In this document: positions 32,439-45,189 of the stretch, one piece after another
How positions within the stretch are numbered: the first letter of the stretch is position 1
Layout: each line of letters opens with the position of its first letter
Assembly: GCF_008831285.2 (NCBI RefSeq)
Contig: NC_045138.2
Coordinates: 40,043,115-40,107,114 of the forward strand
Direction of reading: 5' to 3'
Length of the DNA stretch: 64,000 nt
From: Nymphaea colorata
Lineage: Eukaryota; Streptophyta; Magnoliopsida; Nymphaeales; Nymphaeaceae
The notes under the pieces: model-generated
Told to the model about the DNA's origin: nothing
Seen by the model: the letters and a program-made list of their open reading frames with translations, nothing else
Database searches by the model: none
Translations under genes and position numbers: made by a program

Positions 32439-34820
32439 CTTGATTAAGAACTGAGATAGTGGGAGCACTTGCCGTCCGCACTCAAAAGAAATGCTAACGC
32501 CAACAAGGTATAGAGTATATGGCTTCTACATAAAAAGAAATGGTGTTTTATATATATATATACCAACATGCTATTTATGCGGCTACAAATTCCTATGTTG
32601 TCTTTCATTAGTGAGAAGATTACATGATGGGTTGGATTAGTAGCTAATGGGATAATTGTTTAACGTACGGGATCTTATCGCTGTTCATCAGCATGACGTA
32701 TCCGGTACTCTTGAACGCCAGATTCATGCGTGAGTGGGGGAAAACGCTTATAATCTTCTTAAGAACACCTTTAGAATTGGGGGGCCAACCGGCTGAGGTG
32801 AGCTTCATCGATATCTATAGTTCCATGCAATCAAGATGCATGGTCTGGAATTCCTTTCCAAAGTCATGAATCATTCAGACTTTGAAATTTAATCATATCC
32901 TGCTGACATCTGTGATTGTGAAATCCTGGGGTCCAACTTTGTTCTTTATGAATTGAGAAGATTTAAAATATATAAAAATAATTTAGAACACGAAAAACTA
33001 AAAAATCAAAACATGCTTTGGTCTCTTGTAACCAGGAGCAGATGTAATACATATCGGCTGATACACTCTAATATGGAACATTGATAACATGGGATTGTGA
33101 TTGTCCAACAACTATGGACTAACACATAATGACGGCAAAATTGATGAAGTTCCAACTTCTTGATTAATTAACCATGCTCTAAATGCTTGTTTCGAACATA
33201 GGGGTAGAAATGAGTATATATATATGTATAAGAGAGAGCGAATTAAGCATGGTTTTGAATAATAAAAACAGGAGCCTATACTTATGCCCAAAAATAAAGA
33301 GAAAAAGGAAAGACTGTGTAAACAAAATTTTGCTTCATTCTTGGTGGATTTATCCTTGTAATCGATAAGGTTAACGAGTCATGAAGAAAGTCAGTTGGAA
33401 TTCTTGAGATAAGATCGACGGTGATGTGGATATAAATCATTCTGAGTAGACCAAGTAGTGGCGGATAGTGATATACACTCTTTAGTATGTCACTGTATGA
33501 GCTCTAAGTTTGACCCATCTTCGCTAGAAGGTGTAGCACAAAAGAACAAAAAGTCCCCTTTACTTTGATGACTTGAGATAAATTCTGCACGTCATTCTTC
33601 CAATACTTCAAAAAGCGTTTTAGCAACTCAAATATATCATCATCACTGACCTTTTCTCCGCCTTCTTTTTTCTCTGTCACTATCTCCTTTTTTTTTCCCT
33701 CCTGCAGCCATACTTCTCTCCAAGATGGATAAATCTTGGAAAGGAAAGGAGACTTGAAAACTAGTCTTTTACTCATTTCCCATATCTGTTAGTCCTAATT
33801 CCATGTGGACTAATGGAACATGATGGGCCGGTGGGGAAAGCATTAAAATATTGCACATAAATGATCCTTTAACACTAAGTTTTACGTAGGTGAAGGCCTT
33901 TCATATTTTATTTGACTTAAAATCACTATTGGGTTATTGTTTAATGCTCTTCGGACGAATATATCATCCCATTTTGCAGCATCCTTGAACATCATTTATG
34001 CATCTAGTTTTCCTTTCTTTCTTTTTTAGGTAAACGAACCCAATTGTAGTTAAAGCAAATATATCTAATTCATCATATAGTATAAGTATTGATAATTAAT
34101 CTGGAGTGTCATATTTCCTCGCTTTTTATAACCTCATCGGACCGGTGCTGCGGATCTCTTATCTTGTTTGAATCTGAAACACGGTCCTCGTTGTTTCTAG
34201 TTTGACAAGAATATCTTTCTTGAAGCAGTGGAAAACTTCAATAACAACACCTCATGACCATACAAAGGTAACCAAGTAGTGTGAACACATCGTTGCTTTT
34301 AGTGGTGCGTTAGCCATTTGAATTGACTGAATGCAGCTGATGTTGAATATCACATAAGAGGTTACGTGTTTGCTTTTAAACTAAGTCCGTAGTAGTTTTT
34401 ATCCGTGGGACTTTGCTGCCCCCTAGAGGGCTCTGTTCTAACTTGTTTCAGAGAGGGAGAAAAGGCAGCCCTTTAGATCCTCCATCAGTTCTCAGAACCG
34501 TAGAGCAGATGTTACGTATCCCTGTTGTTCTAGTTTATCCTGCCAGAATAAACATGATACAAGTCTCTGGCTTTTCTTATTTCAGGGAAACCGATCGAAT
34601 TCAGAATCTCTCCGTTCAATTTTAATCAGAAACCTTGACAGCAGCTTTTTCTCTATTCCAGCGGTCTCAAAATTGAAAACTTACAACAAGATGGAACCCA
34701 ATTGCCACAAAACCAGCTTTCCAATATGTGTATATGAAAGAAAAGCCCGACAATAGAATGCAACACGACTGCCCAAGACGGCGATGCAGTTAATTACAAA
34801 TTTACAGACTATACAGAAAA

Positions 34821-37800
34821 CTAATTCGGCAAAATTGGCAGTCTGTCTATGTCAGGACTACTTTTTGTGTAACCGGTACTGTTAGTGTCCACATCATTTT
34901 CAGATTCGTTACCAGGTTCATTGGCACCAACTTCTTTCCCGTGATATGGAAGAATTCTCAGTCGCATTTTGTGCTCCTTTCCAACTTTCTCTGAACTTAG
35001 CCGGTAACTTTTTACAAGATCCATTTGCATGGCAATGATCTTTGTTGGTCTTGGAAGCAGTTCCACCTGCTGTCCTTTCGGGATTACAATGTGCTCGATG
35101 GCTAGTCTGGCTTCCTGCTTACAACAAAGCAGTTAGAAATTTGGTTTAATTAATAAACAGCATCTCTGATTATAGATTACCTAGTTAAACTCATTCCTCC
35201 TAGAGTATAAAAACATGCAATACATCCTCATTCCTCACCTCTAGGGCATCAACTTTCTCAGGTGATGTGCCATCAGGTTCATCAGTAAGCTTGCTTCCAT
35301 AATCGAAGTCATAAGACAGTTCACTCATTATTTTATTTATAGCTTTTGTTATATGCGTAGCAGATGATGACTGCAGAAAGCATCAGATTCACATGATTCA
35401 AGCCATGACCATGAAAATGCTTATCGATTGTAACTTCTAAAATGATCAATGCTTCAAGACATTACCTTTGTTGCATGAATGGGAATGTCAAGGGATCTTG
35501 CTACTCCTTGGATGCGTGAATTCTTCAGCTTGGATTGCAAGGCAAGCAACGCATTTGCTTTGCTTATATCATCAGTTAGATTTACGAGGTCCTCAAGCTG
35601 TAGAAGTTTGAGTGCTTGCAGAATGTTTGACTCAACAAGCTGAAAAAGACCACATGCACCTGGGTAAGAAACTTTCACCTATTACTTTATTATTCTCAGT
35701 AGCTAATGCATCTCAACCACGATTAGTGCAAGTATAATATAGATACACGGTTAGCCTATAGCAACATATGCACTCATGCAAAGCATGAGGAAGGACAACT
35801 AAATATATGTTTTCCAAAGCACATGGCCAAGCTCAAGATAATAAATAATGTTCTGTAAGAAATTTTTCTTACCCCGTATACATAAAGATAGATGTGGATG
35901 TTCTTTGTGTAGGAATCCTTCACCGTATTTGTCGTATTTTCAGCAATAGGTTCCTCACGTGCAATATCCCTGCCATCTATCTCACAATTATTATCATCAG
36001 TAATAGTTCTTTTTTGTTTCCAGGTTGTTGCATCATGTGAAATTTCACTGTTCAGAGTACTAGGCCCTTCACGTGTAAATGGTTTTGCATTTAGGCAGCG
36101 GACCTCATAAGTGGGGAAACGACCTGTCACATAAAACAGAAGTTGGAAAACGTGAGATCAAAGATTTGAACAAACAACTGTTACAAATTGATCATCCATC
36201 CTAGCAGTCAAAATTTTACCCGCAAGAAGACTATCAACTGTTTCTTCCAGATTACGATGGACTCGCAGCTCAGTTTTTGACATAATTTCCACACCACAGT
36301 TAAATGTTGCTGGGCCTTTTCTCTCAAGGATGGACTTTTGGACGCCTCTCCTTGTGGCCTCTTCATCGCCAAGTGTCACACTCTTCAATTCATGCATAAA
36401 AGCAAAAGATCAGAAAGTAAAACTTTCCTTTCTGCTTCACTTGATATTTCTAAAAACATCAATGCAATTGTAACCACCTATATCACAGTTTCAACTTTCA
36501 TGTATAGGTAGAGTACCAATCAATGTAGTAAAAATCAGTTCCTAACACCAGATTCATCAATTCAGCTGAATCAGTTGTGAATCAGGAAAAATATTTTAGA
36601 AATCATTCAAAATACATGAAAATAATATAAATTAATTAAGCATATAAAAAAATCTTAAGATATTTTGAAAAAAAATTAAAAGCTCATATGTGACACCCAT
36701 GAATCAGCCAGAAAATTGAATTGGTTTGCCACCAATTCAATTTGAATCAGCTGATCCAGGCCAATTCTGACAATATTGGTACCCATGAAGAGAATATGAG
36801 AACAGACTGACAAAATGTAAGTATATATATATATAAACACACATACACAGGAAATGGGTTCGACCTTTCTTTTCTCTCCCACTGTATCACTTTTTTCTCC
36901 CTTCATTTTTTTATTTTTTCCCATCCACACAATCATCCTCCCTGCCTTAGGAATGATGGATGTTAGGTAGAGGGAGGAGACCTGAAAAACAGTCCACTTG
37001 GTTCTGGTTTTAGTATTTTACACATTTTCCATAGGGGTGAGAGTGAAACGCCGTGTCATGCATGTCAGCACCATCCCCAGCACAAGATACTCCCTATCTC
37101 ATGTACTAAGTGCCAACTGCCAAACCTGCACCAGCACCACGTCCCATCCACACGCAGATGCATCAAGCATACAGAAATGTCCAATTTAATATGTATCATA
37201 TGTATCATACAGTTAGGTTTCCTTTGGACCTAGTCTCCGTCAACATGACATAATAGTTACAAATTTGTAATTTCCAGTATGTTCATCCTTGTGCTAAAAT
37301 TTTGGTACCTCCTTTCATGTTCAAAATTTTCCTCGCCTATAATGTACTCACCTGTCAGTTCAAAGAAATGTCGAAGTTCAGGATGCTCTCCTCAGAGTAT
37401 TATCTTCATGTCTAATCCTAATTTGTTGCCCCTTAAATTAATAGATCACATAATCATGACAAAAGAAAATAAGTGACCTAAAGTAGTTACCATACAGACT
37501 CCTAATAATGGAATGTGTATTTCTAGTGCTTCATATGTCAGCTACTAGACTACTACTATATGATGTTGAATTTGCATTTCGATATTAACCTGAGATTTGT
37601 TTGATTGCTATAACAAGTATTGATGTAGTACTTTCTACTCTAGACAACCAGAGCCCTTGAGGTCTTAACTATCCCTGCTTTCGGATAACTAGTGCATAAA
37701 TAGAAAAGCAATGCCTTGTTATTGTTTGCATTGGATGTGATGTGCTAAAAAAATGCAAAGGAAATAAAGGAACATTTCTTCCATTACTCTAAGGGGCAGT

Positions 37801-40800
37801 GAAGTCTTTCAGGCTCATTAGTGGCAACTACTAGATTTGCCTGTCAAAAGAAAAAGGGAAAGACAACTTGAAGCCTTCCAATCCAGAAAACTTTTACCGT
37901 GGCAGGCAATCCAAGATGACACACAACATCATTCAAACTAGAATAAGGCATCCTGCATATCTCTTCGTGAACTTTGATTGACAACAAGAAACATAGTAAG
38001 TCTGACCTGGGATGCACTTATAATGAACAGTCAATAAAGACTAAATGTTCAGCAGCCACTTTACTTGTATTCCTCCCACAAGAATGTCCAAAGAAGGGTT
38101 CATGACTAAGTTCTCAAATGTCACGCCATGAGCTGTTGCAACAAGCTGAATTCCACGCTGGGCAATTGTACTGGCTGCAAGTGCCTCAAGCTTAGTACCT
38201 ATTTCATCTATTACAATCACTTGAGGCATGTGGTTCTCCACTGCTTCGATCAAAACCTGGGACAAGTGCACAGAAAACATCAGCTAAGAAACTTTCAGTT
38301 GACACCATGTATTCAGCCACTTGGTAGGATGAAGTGTTTAACCAAAAATTAAATTAAATTAAATAATATAAGAATCAAATAAATTAAGAAAAAATTAACA
38401 TTTGTGTGATAGTTAGTAAATAAACTAAGTTGACTAAAAGAAAAGAGGCATAGTTTGTGAATTTGACCAGAAGTGCTCTGAGAAATTGTTTAAAAGGTTC
38501 AAGAGAAAACTACATAGCTGCATGTTGTCGTAATGTTTATTGCTTGTTGTAACTGTTCGCAAGCAATAAATTCTATAAAGTCTCAAAAACGCATTTGCAC
38601 AACAAAAATTCATGAAGACATTGATATATCTCTTCATCTGTGTTCATGGCATAATAGTGATCTGTTAGTTAAAGTAACTGGCTAATGCATCTTTTAGCCA
38701 TCTAGTAAGCCCACCATCTAATTTAACTATAAGAGAACTATTAATGAACACAAGGTCTTGCTTTGTATAATCTTCCTTAATGTTTATGGAAACAAAATAG
38801 AGGAATTTTACAAAAAAATGGTGGAAAATGTGTGTGTGTGTGTGTGTGTGTGCAAGAGAGAGAGAGAGAGAGAGAGAAGGTTCTGCCCTTGTATTTGAAG
38901 AAAGAAATTGTTTTTAACTTTTTACTTTAATTTATGAAAGCTGAATAAATATCAAATTTCCATACTAAAACTACTTACTAGTTATAATATTTGCCATGCT
39001 TAAAAAAAATAAATTAAAATGAATAACTTAAATAAAGTAAATTAAAATTAAAATTCAAAATTGAAAGAAAATAGGATAGCAAGGAGTTATATGCAAAAAC
39101 GTCTAAGCCTCTTCACAACACTTTTGAGAAAGAACTTGCCAGTGAGTAGGGACGTAGTTGATTATTGTGTGTTTGTATGTACAATAGCCTATATAAGTTC
39201 AATTAGACTGTTCCAAATCTTAACTTCTTTTAACTCTTTCCTTGAGAATATTGTTGTGCTAAAATGTGTAGTACATACAACATTTAGTTACACTTTGTAA
39301 TTGACTCCAAGATGGCTGGATGCGGTGGGACTTTAGCCCTGAAAAGATGAAACTAATGCCCTTTTACTTAATCCAACTGCCCTTCTTGCACTCAAATCTT
39401 TTATATTCTGCAAGGATCTCACTGCCCCTCTGCTAGAAGATTCACAAGTTCCATAATTCCATTAACTCATGTTACGCAAATGCACCTAAAATAACTGCAG
39501 AGTATACATTAGGTGAAAGTAACATAATTCAATCCACATGTTGATAACCTTATGTTGCATATCAGCATTTGGAACTTGCATTCTGCGAGCACCACCAATA
39601 CCTGCATGAGGAATATCTCCATCACCGCCTATTTCATTTGATGTATCAACAATCATGACCCGTTTGCTATAATCATCAGCCAGCATTCTAGCAATTTCTC
39701 TGCACAAAATCAAGGATTCGACAATGCCAAGATGAACTCTTCATGTTCACATAATAATGTAGGGTCGTCCTAGAATACAACCACGTAATCCTCAAGGAAT
39801 TGAGGAAAAAATTAGCAAGTAGAGCCAACTGTCCAAAAGGAAGGGAAAAAAGGACAAAGGACATGAAAATAAAAACGAACTGATAAAACCAAAAAACACA
39901 TAATTTGACAGATTTCGAGTCCAAATCAAGATAAATGCACCAGGATGACCAAAACTCTTTTTGGTTGATCAAATAATATAGTACCTAATGAGCGTGGTTT
40001 TTCCAACACCAGGTGGGCCAATTAGTAATAGAGAAGCTCCATCTTTTACCAAGTCCCGCACCATATTTGCACTGCCAGTCACTGCTCTTCCAACTCGACA
40101 GGTCAAACCTACAATTACACCCTTCCGGTTTCTTATAGCGCTTACACGATGTAAGGTTCGACTGATTCCAGCACGGTTGTCATCAGCAAAATCACCAACC
40201 TGACACGGACAAACCACATATCAGACTAGAGTCCACTTCTTGAAGCACGCCTCTGATTTTCTTATTAGAATTTACTGAAATTTGTAAAAAAGGAGACGCC
40301 CTAAATTAGAGAATTCCATGTATGCCACAATCTCAAAAGATGTTACTTAGCAAATATTAAAACTCTACTCTGCGGAGTGCGGAGGTCCCTTGGAACGAGA
40401 AGTGGAAGAAAAAAAAAAAAAACATATGTGCACCAACTTACGTCTTGCCCAGTAAAAAAGGAAAATAACGAATTGAACAATTTTTGTTCACACAAAATCC
40501 TCCAGAAATTTCAATGGCAGATGACGAAAAATAGCAATTCTCATCTTCCCATCTACCAAACTATTCCATCCATCTCCAGAAAACAAAATCAGACTTCTCA
40601 ACAGCCAGGCGAACAAGACGAATCCATGAGAAGCAAGTTCACGACGTCGAACACGAGTTTTAATCTGAATAGTTAGTTGAGCATTTTCTTTCGTAAATAA
40701 CGAGTTAAGATTACGGATTCAATCAGCTCACTGCACTCGGGAATCCAATCGAAAAGCGAAATAAACAGGTTACGCTGAGACGTTAAAGACAATTAACTCA

Positions 40801-41353
40801 AGATGCCCCAATTCGCATGACGGTATAACACTGCATACAATTTTATCGTGGAGGAATTGGAGGCAGGGTGGATCGAGCTTACCAAGGATGTGGCTTGCTG
40901 CAAGTCTAAGAAATTGACAGGCGTCTCGGAGAGGAAGAAATCGCCGGAAGGGAACCGGGCGAGCGGCCGCCGGCCCAAATCCATTACCACCTCGATCAAG
41001 TCAAGGAATTCAGGGTGCTCGCGCAGCTTCGCTCGCATAGAATCAGGCAGAAGCTCCAAGAGCCGATCCAACTCCGCCTCGAAACCGCTCGCCGATACCG
41101 CCGAACCGGCAGAACCATGGTGGTTGTTCTTGGCGCACGAGAGTGCGAAGATAGCAGTACGACATGGTACGTCAGAAGAAGGGGTAAGAGGGGCCGAGGA
41201 AGGGAGATTGCAACGGCTCAGAGGGAAGGGTGAACGGAGGAGAGGTGGCGCTTTCAGATGGAGACGAGAATGAAGGTGGAAAGTATGGATTGAATTGGGC
41301 GGGAGAGACGATGGCGGGAATTGGCAGGAGAACATCGAGGTCAAGGGCTTCAC
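34821..41353 (-). CDS. Plastid P-loop ATPase, SPD1/Ycf45-like
   Basis: A nucleus-encoded AAA-type P-loop ATPase resembling algal plastid Ycf45 and Arabidopsis SEEDLING PLASTID DEVELOPMENT 1 (needed for plastid development in seedlings); its precise substrate is unknown. Exons in transcript order: 41353-40883, 40199-39985, 39699-39549, 38256-38065, 36382-36220, 36123-35873, 35639-35466, 35370-35239 and 35114-34821, all GT-AG, giving 680 aa. Residues 1 to about 65 are Ser/Pro/Leu-rich with few acidic residues, a likely chloroplast transit peptide. [12 protein letters not shown] precedes the Walker A motif GPPGVGKTT (218-226). [11 protein letters not shown] and GGARRMQVP follow, then Walker B VIVIDEIG (293-300) and LVATAHG. 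The C-terminal third is less conserved. The ATG was chosen because it begins the transit peptide. A read-through of exon 1 stops at 40793, so splicing is required. Confidence 0.9.
36420..38040. other. Large repeat-bearing intron 4 of the SPD1-like gene
   Basis: The 1.68 kb intron (36383-38064) contains degenerate 'attcaatttgaatcagctgat' repeats, an AT tract near 36822-36833 and no coding exon that would fit the frame. The protein is continuous across it in the family ([13 protein letters not shown]), so no exon is missing here. Confidence 0.6.
38829..38877. repeat. Compound (TG)n(AG)n microsatellite in intron 3
   Basis: About 12 TG units are followed by about 11 AG units, within intron 3 (38257-39548) of the SPD1-like gene. 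Confidence 0.9.
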
Positions 41354-44300
41354 GCTGGTTGGCCGCCGCTATTTTCCTAGTACGTGGTTCCTTTGGTTGG
41401 CTTCTCGCCGGGTGAGGCCCCGGTCGTCGGCCTTCTCCGCCAGCGATAAGGCACCAGGCTCCAGCTACCAGACGAGCGCCCACCCGGCAAGAAACAAAGC
41501 ATAACCAGGCCACAGTTGTCTTCACGATTTGGCTAACGGCTCTGCCCGGTATCCAGCGGTCTGGATCTGGTTCAGCACGAGCGGTCTGCGTTCCCGGTTC
41601 CAACGCCCACCCAAGCCGGGTAGTTAAGGTTGTCTGTATCGCCGGTTCGCGCCTGGCGGGTGTCCCGCAAACAAAGGACGGAGAGTTACACGAAAGTCAT
41701 ACCGCCCTATTATCCTATAAGCTTTGAGCAATACAAACATGGACGGCTTCACGCTTGGTACGTCTTGTTCTAAAAAATTGTCCATCTTAGAAAAAATTTT
41801 ATTGGAAAAAATGTTCTTGGACAAGCATGACGAATATTTCATTCTAAGATTGAAGGCGAGGGTTACACGAAATGTTCTTGAAAATATGTGAGCATACTTT
41901 GGTGGGAAAAATGCGTCAACCAAACATTGTCTCCAATGAAATTTCATCTCGCACGCACGGGTGCTAAGTGATAAAAGAAAGAAGAACTCATCTTCTTTTT
42001 TCTTTTTTTATTACATGTATAAGACCGAATCCATTCCATTTTAAAAAAGAAATACTAATTCTTAACTTTCCGAGTAATCTTCCAACAATGGTTGTGAATG
42101 ATTGACTGACTTTCTCAATCTTTTCGACCTTGGTTCCGTAAGAGCAAGTCAGAAAGATTGAAAAATAGAACCATCTTATTCGATTCGTTCACAATAGCTA
42201 TGAGATGATCATGTTATGGTGATATTTGTGTCGACGATATTTCTTTGCAAAATTGTGCTTAATTTCATATGTGGCAATTTTACCAAAATCTCTTTGTTAG
42301 TTGGAGATATATATATATAGTTACTTATTTGATATTCGAATTTCACTAACCTTCCAGTATAAGTGGACTTTGCAATGGAAGTGTCGGCAGATCAAGTTTA
42401 ATGGCAGTAGTAGTTTACGAGATTCGTTCTTTTATTCCAAAACCATTTGAGAAGGATCAATTATACTCAACCTTCTCTCTAACTATAAACCCATTTGATC
42501 AGCTTTATATAAGAAGGATCTAAATGCTAGCCCCTTCCAAATGCTATCATTGATTCCCATTGAAGGCGCTTGGCGGTAACAAAAAATACTGCAATCTTTG
42601 AAATGCAACATTATCTCATAAATGTCTCCTAAACATTAATATTCATGTAACATTAATTCTCATGTACAGTTTTCGATACTCAAATTTGAATTCTAGCATG
42701 AAAACTTAATCAAATTAATTATGACAGGGTTTCCTTTCTTTTTCCTTGCATCCAAACAAGTTTTTTTTTTTTTTGTTCATTTCTCTCATCTTTAATTAGG
42801 GAACCAAATAGAGCTTTTTACCACCCTTTCCCTCCTTTTCCCTGATTTTCCTTCCATCCAAACATGGTGTAAGTCAAACATGAACGTCTTGTACATTTTC
42901 CATGCATTTCACCTCAGATAGAGGTGAGCCGATTTTGGGCATTATGAGAACCGTTCATTTTCTCTTGTCAATCTAATCAGGATGCTGCATTGACAACCAA
43001 ATTGATGACTGAAATTGTCAAGTGACTTGCACAGATGCTACATTTCTAAAATTGGTGTTCACTTAGTTCCCGCAATCAAACGAAACAACCTTTAGACTTG
43101 GACGAATGTAAGATATGGAACAAGCAGCACGGATATTCTCCGGTGCTAAACGACATAAGGAGTCGGTGTCGAGTCAAGTTGGGGCCGAATGAAACCAATA
43201 GAGCTTTTAGACCCTTTATTCGTTGAATCATGTGCATCAAATATAATCATAAATATATGTTATGGCACCATGTGTTGGCTGTTCTCCAATAAGATTATTT
43301 AAATTTTGGAGCCTCAAAATGTTCCGTTCTTATACAAAGCTGTTGCTTCCTTGATGATGAACAGTTCCGATCTAAAGAATTGGAATTCATATTGATAGAG
43401 AGATCGAATTTATTTTAGTTTAATTAAAGAAAACGATTTCACGTCGGACTCTGATTAGGTCAGACTCGATTGAGCCCTCCACTTACGTTTCTGTACGGCG
43501 CCTAGCAGTAGGGATTTGAGTGAAAAGAATCGAATCAAAATGTACGCTTAGCCCATTGGATGGATGTTTTCAAATTCGAATTTGAATATGGACGGTCCGA
43601 AAGTCTAATAGCATATCTCAATCAATTTTTTGTGTTCACATTCTGGATCTCACTTTTGAACGTACCCACCAAATTCAACTTTTAAAATGTATGGGTATTG
43701 AATGTAAGAATCCAAGTTGAAGTCGGATTTCAATTTGATATTTATTTGAAGCAGAACCTAACTCGTATGGGTATAAGCATGTTTCCGGTATGAATATGTT
43801 GATATAAGATGACGATTTTTAAAAATATGGGTATGGGAGTACGACCAAATATATATATAATACAAAACATCAAAATGATAGTAATATTTAAATAAAAAAA
43901 GTGATGTAAATAAAAGCACATGTTAATGGGTAATAACCAAAAAACTATAATTAAACCTGAGTTCAAAAAATTAAATCAGCAGTTTGAATCAATTTTACAA
44001 AAAAAAAAAAAAGCTCAAGTCTATCCAAATACTACTTTAAGTACACGAGTACAGACTTTGTTGCGGACGTGAATACATGATTTTACTGAAGTACCCATGT
44101 GACTTTTGCCGAACTATTTGATTGGATGTCAAAGTTTTTAATTCTTAAACCAATTCGATCCGACTTTTAATCTGATGATAATTTTTTATTTTCATATATT
44201 CGATCGGGTTTTTTTTTTCATATATTCGGTCGGATGCTGATCCGAATCCAATTGATTGACATGCACATGAACTACGAAGCGCGTAAAAAGTGAAAACAGA

Positions 44301-44480
44301 ATCCGATCGAGATCCAACCCGACCCGCTTCAAAAGTTTGTGTGCCGAGTTCATAATTCGAAGGTTTTGTCCAAATATCGGGAAAGCGGGGGCGGCCTGGG
44401 ATGGGAGCGAGCCCGGGAACCAACGTTTTGATTTCAAAGCGGAAAACGGGAGGCCAAATCGGGAAGAAAACCAAAAAAAA
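41354..44480. other. SPD1-like gene promoter and intergenic region
   Basis: The first 300 nt are the GC-rich upstream region of the minus-strand ATPase gene. The rest is AT-rich. Degenerate 'gattcgaatttgaat' dispersed repeat remnants lie at about 43560-43780 and 44100-44330. I see no gene. The 107-codon minus-strand frame at 41624-41947 has no recognisable features. Confidence 0.5.
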
Positions 44481-44492
44481 AAAAAAGGAGCG

Positions 44493-44622
44493 TTTGGCGG
44501 AAAATCGAGCGCACCCAACCCCGAGCGAAAAACCGAGACGAGTCCCCCGTTCTTTCAAATTTCAAATTCAAACTTTCCCTCGGGCCGGCCGCCTCTCTCC
44601 GTCCAGGCCTCCAAATTTCGCG
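44493..44622 (+). promoter_or_regulatory. E2F-like sites upstream of the KEN/D-box gene
   Basis: TTTGGCGG at 44493-44500 fits the plant E2F consensus WTTSSCSS, and TTTCGCG at 44616-44622 is close to it. They lie 340 and 210 nt before the ATG at 44833. A core CCGTT (reverse of AACGG, the heart of the mitotic MSA element) is at about 44738. Together they suggest cell-cycle-dependent expression; this is inference from motifs. Confidence 0.4.
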
Positions 44623-44832
44623 TTTTAAAAAAAGAGAACCAGAATCCCGTCTCCCTCCCGAGCCATTATTTTCCCAAAACCCAAATTCCCCTCCCCCGCC
44701 TCCACTGCGGCAGCTTCCTTGCCCCTTACAAATAGGCCGTTCCCTCCCCACCTTCCCTCCATCTCCTTCCTTCCTCCTCTTTCCTCCATCGCCGTTGCCT
44801 ACCCTTCTTCGTCCCCTCCGCAGGCGTTGAGA

Positions 44833-45189
44833 ATGGATCCTCGCATCAGCTACGGCAGCAACAAGGAGAACGTTGCACCGTGTTTCCCTCCTTCAGCTTC
44901 CAAGCACGGCCTCCGCCCTTCGCTTCCTCTTGCGAAATGCAATAAGGTGGTCAGGCGGAGGAAGCCGCTGGAAGACATCACCCATCTCTTCGTTCATCGC
45001 CTCCAATTCGGGGCCGCAAGATCCCGCTTCGCTTACTCGATCGACCGGGATCTGGTTTCGAGCGGTGGCGATGTCCTCTTCTGCTTCAGATATGGTGGTG
45101 GTTTGCCCAGACGGGCGAGCCAGGCGAAAACTAAGGCTCCCGTGACGCAGAGGACGAGTCGGCTCTCCCTTAGGAAGAGCTTCCGATAG
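44833..45189 (+). CDS. Small basic protein with KEN box and D-box (unknown family)
   Basis: A 118-aa single-exon protein starting MDPRISYGSNKENVAP. KEN at residues 11-13 matches the KEN box recognised by the anaphase-promoting complex. RRRKPLEDITH near residues 45-55 contains RxxLxxI (RKPLEDI), a D-box. The middle is basic and the C-terminus ends in a Ser/Arg-rich run (SRLSLRKSFR). An in-frame upstream ATG at 44719 would add 38 Pro/Ser-rich residues; I prefer 44833 because the sequence before it is CT-rich leader-like. I do not recognise the family. The two degrons, the basic composition and the upstream E2F-like sites suggest a nuclear cell-cycle protein degraded by APC/C. Composition and leader support a real gene, but there is no homology I can confirm. 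Confidence 0.7.
   Translation: MDPRISYGSNKENVAPCFPPSASKHGLRPSLPLAKCNKVVRRRKPLEDITHLFVHRLQFGAARSRFAYSIDRDLVSSGGDVLFCFRYGGGLPRRASQAKTKAPVTQRTSRLSLRKSFR

Larger units (their letters stand above)
31164..34820. other. CLE gene promoter and long intergenic region
   Basis: The first part is the upstream region of the minus-strand CLE gene, with a G-box/ABRE and three RY motifs 550-680 nt from its ATG. A (GATA)8 tract lies at 32407-32438. The remainder to 34820 is AT-rich. The minus-strand open frame at 33504-33776 (90 aa, Lys/Glu-rich centre) is unrecognised and not supported by neighbouring exons. I see no further gene. Confidence 0.5.

Noticed and set aside
33504-33776. 90-codon minus-strand frame with a Lys/Glu-rich centre
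   Set aside because: No recognised family, splice partners or promoter context; left as unannotated intergenic sequence.
40793-40882. Extension of SPD1-like exon 1 past the donor
   Set aside because: The extension reads into intron and stops at once, while splicing at 40883 continues the conserved protein in frame.
44719-44832. Longer 156-aa version of the KEN/D-box protein
   Set aside because: The added 38 residues are Pro/Ser-rich translation of a CT-rich leader. The ATG at 44833 is the more likely start, though not proven.
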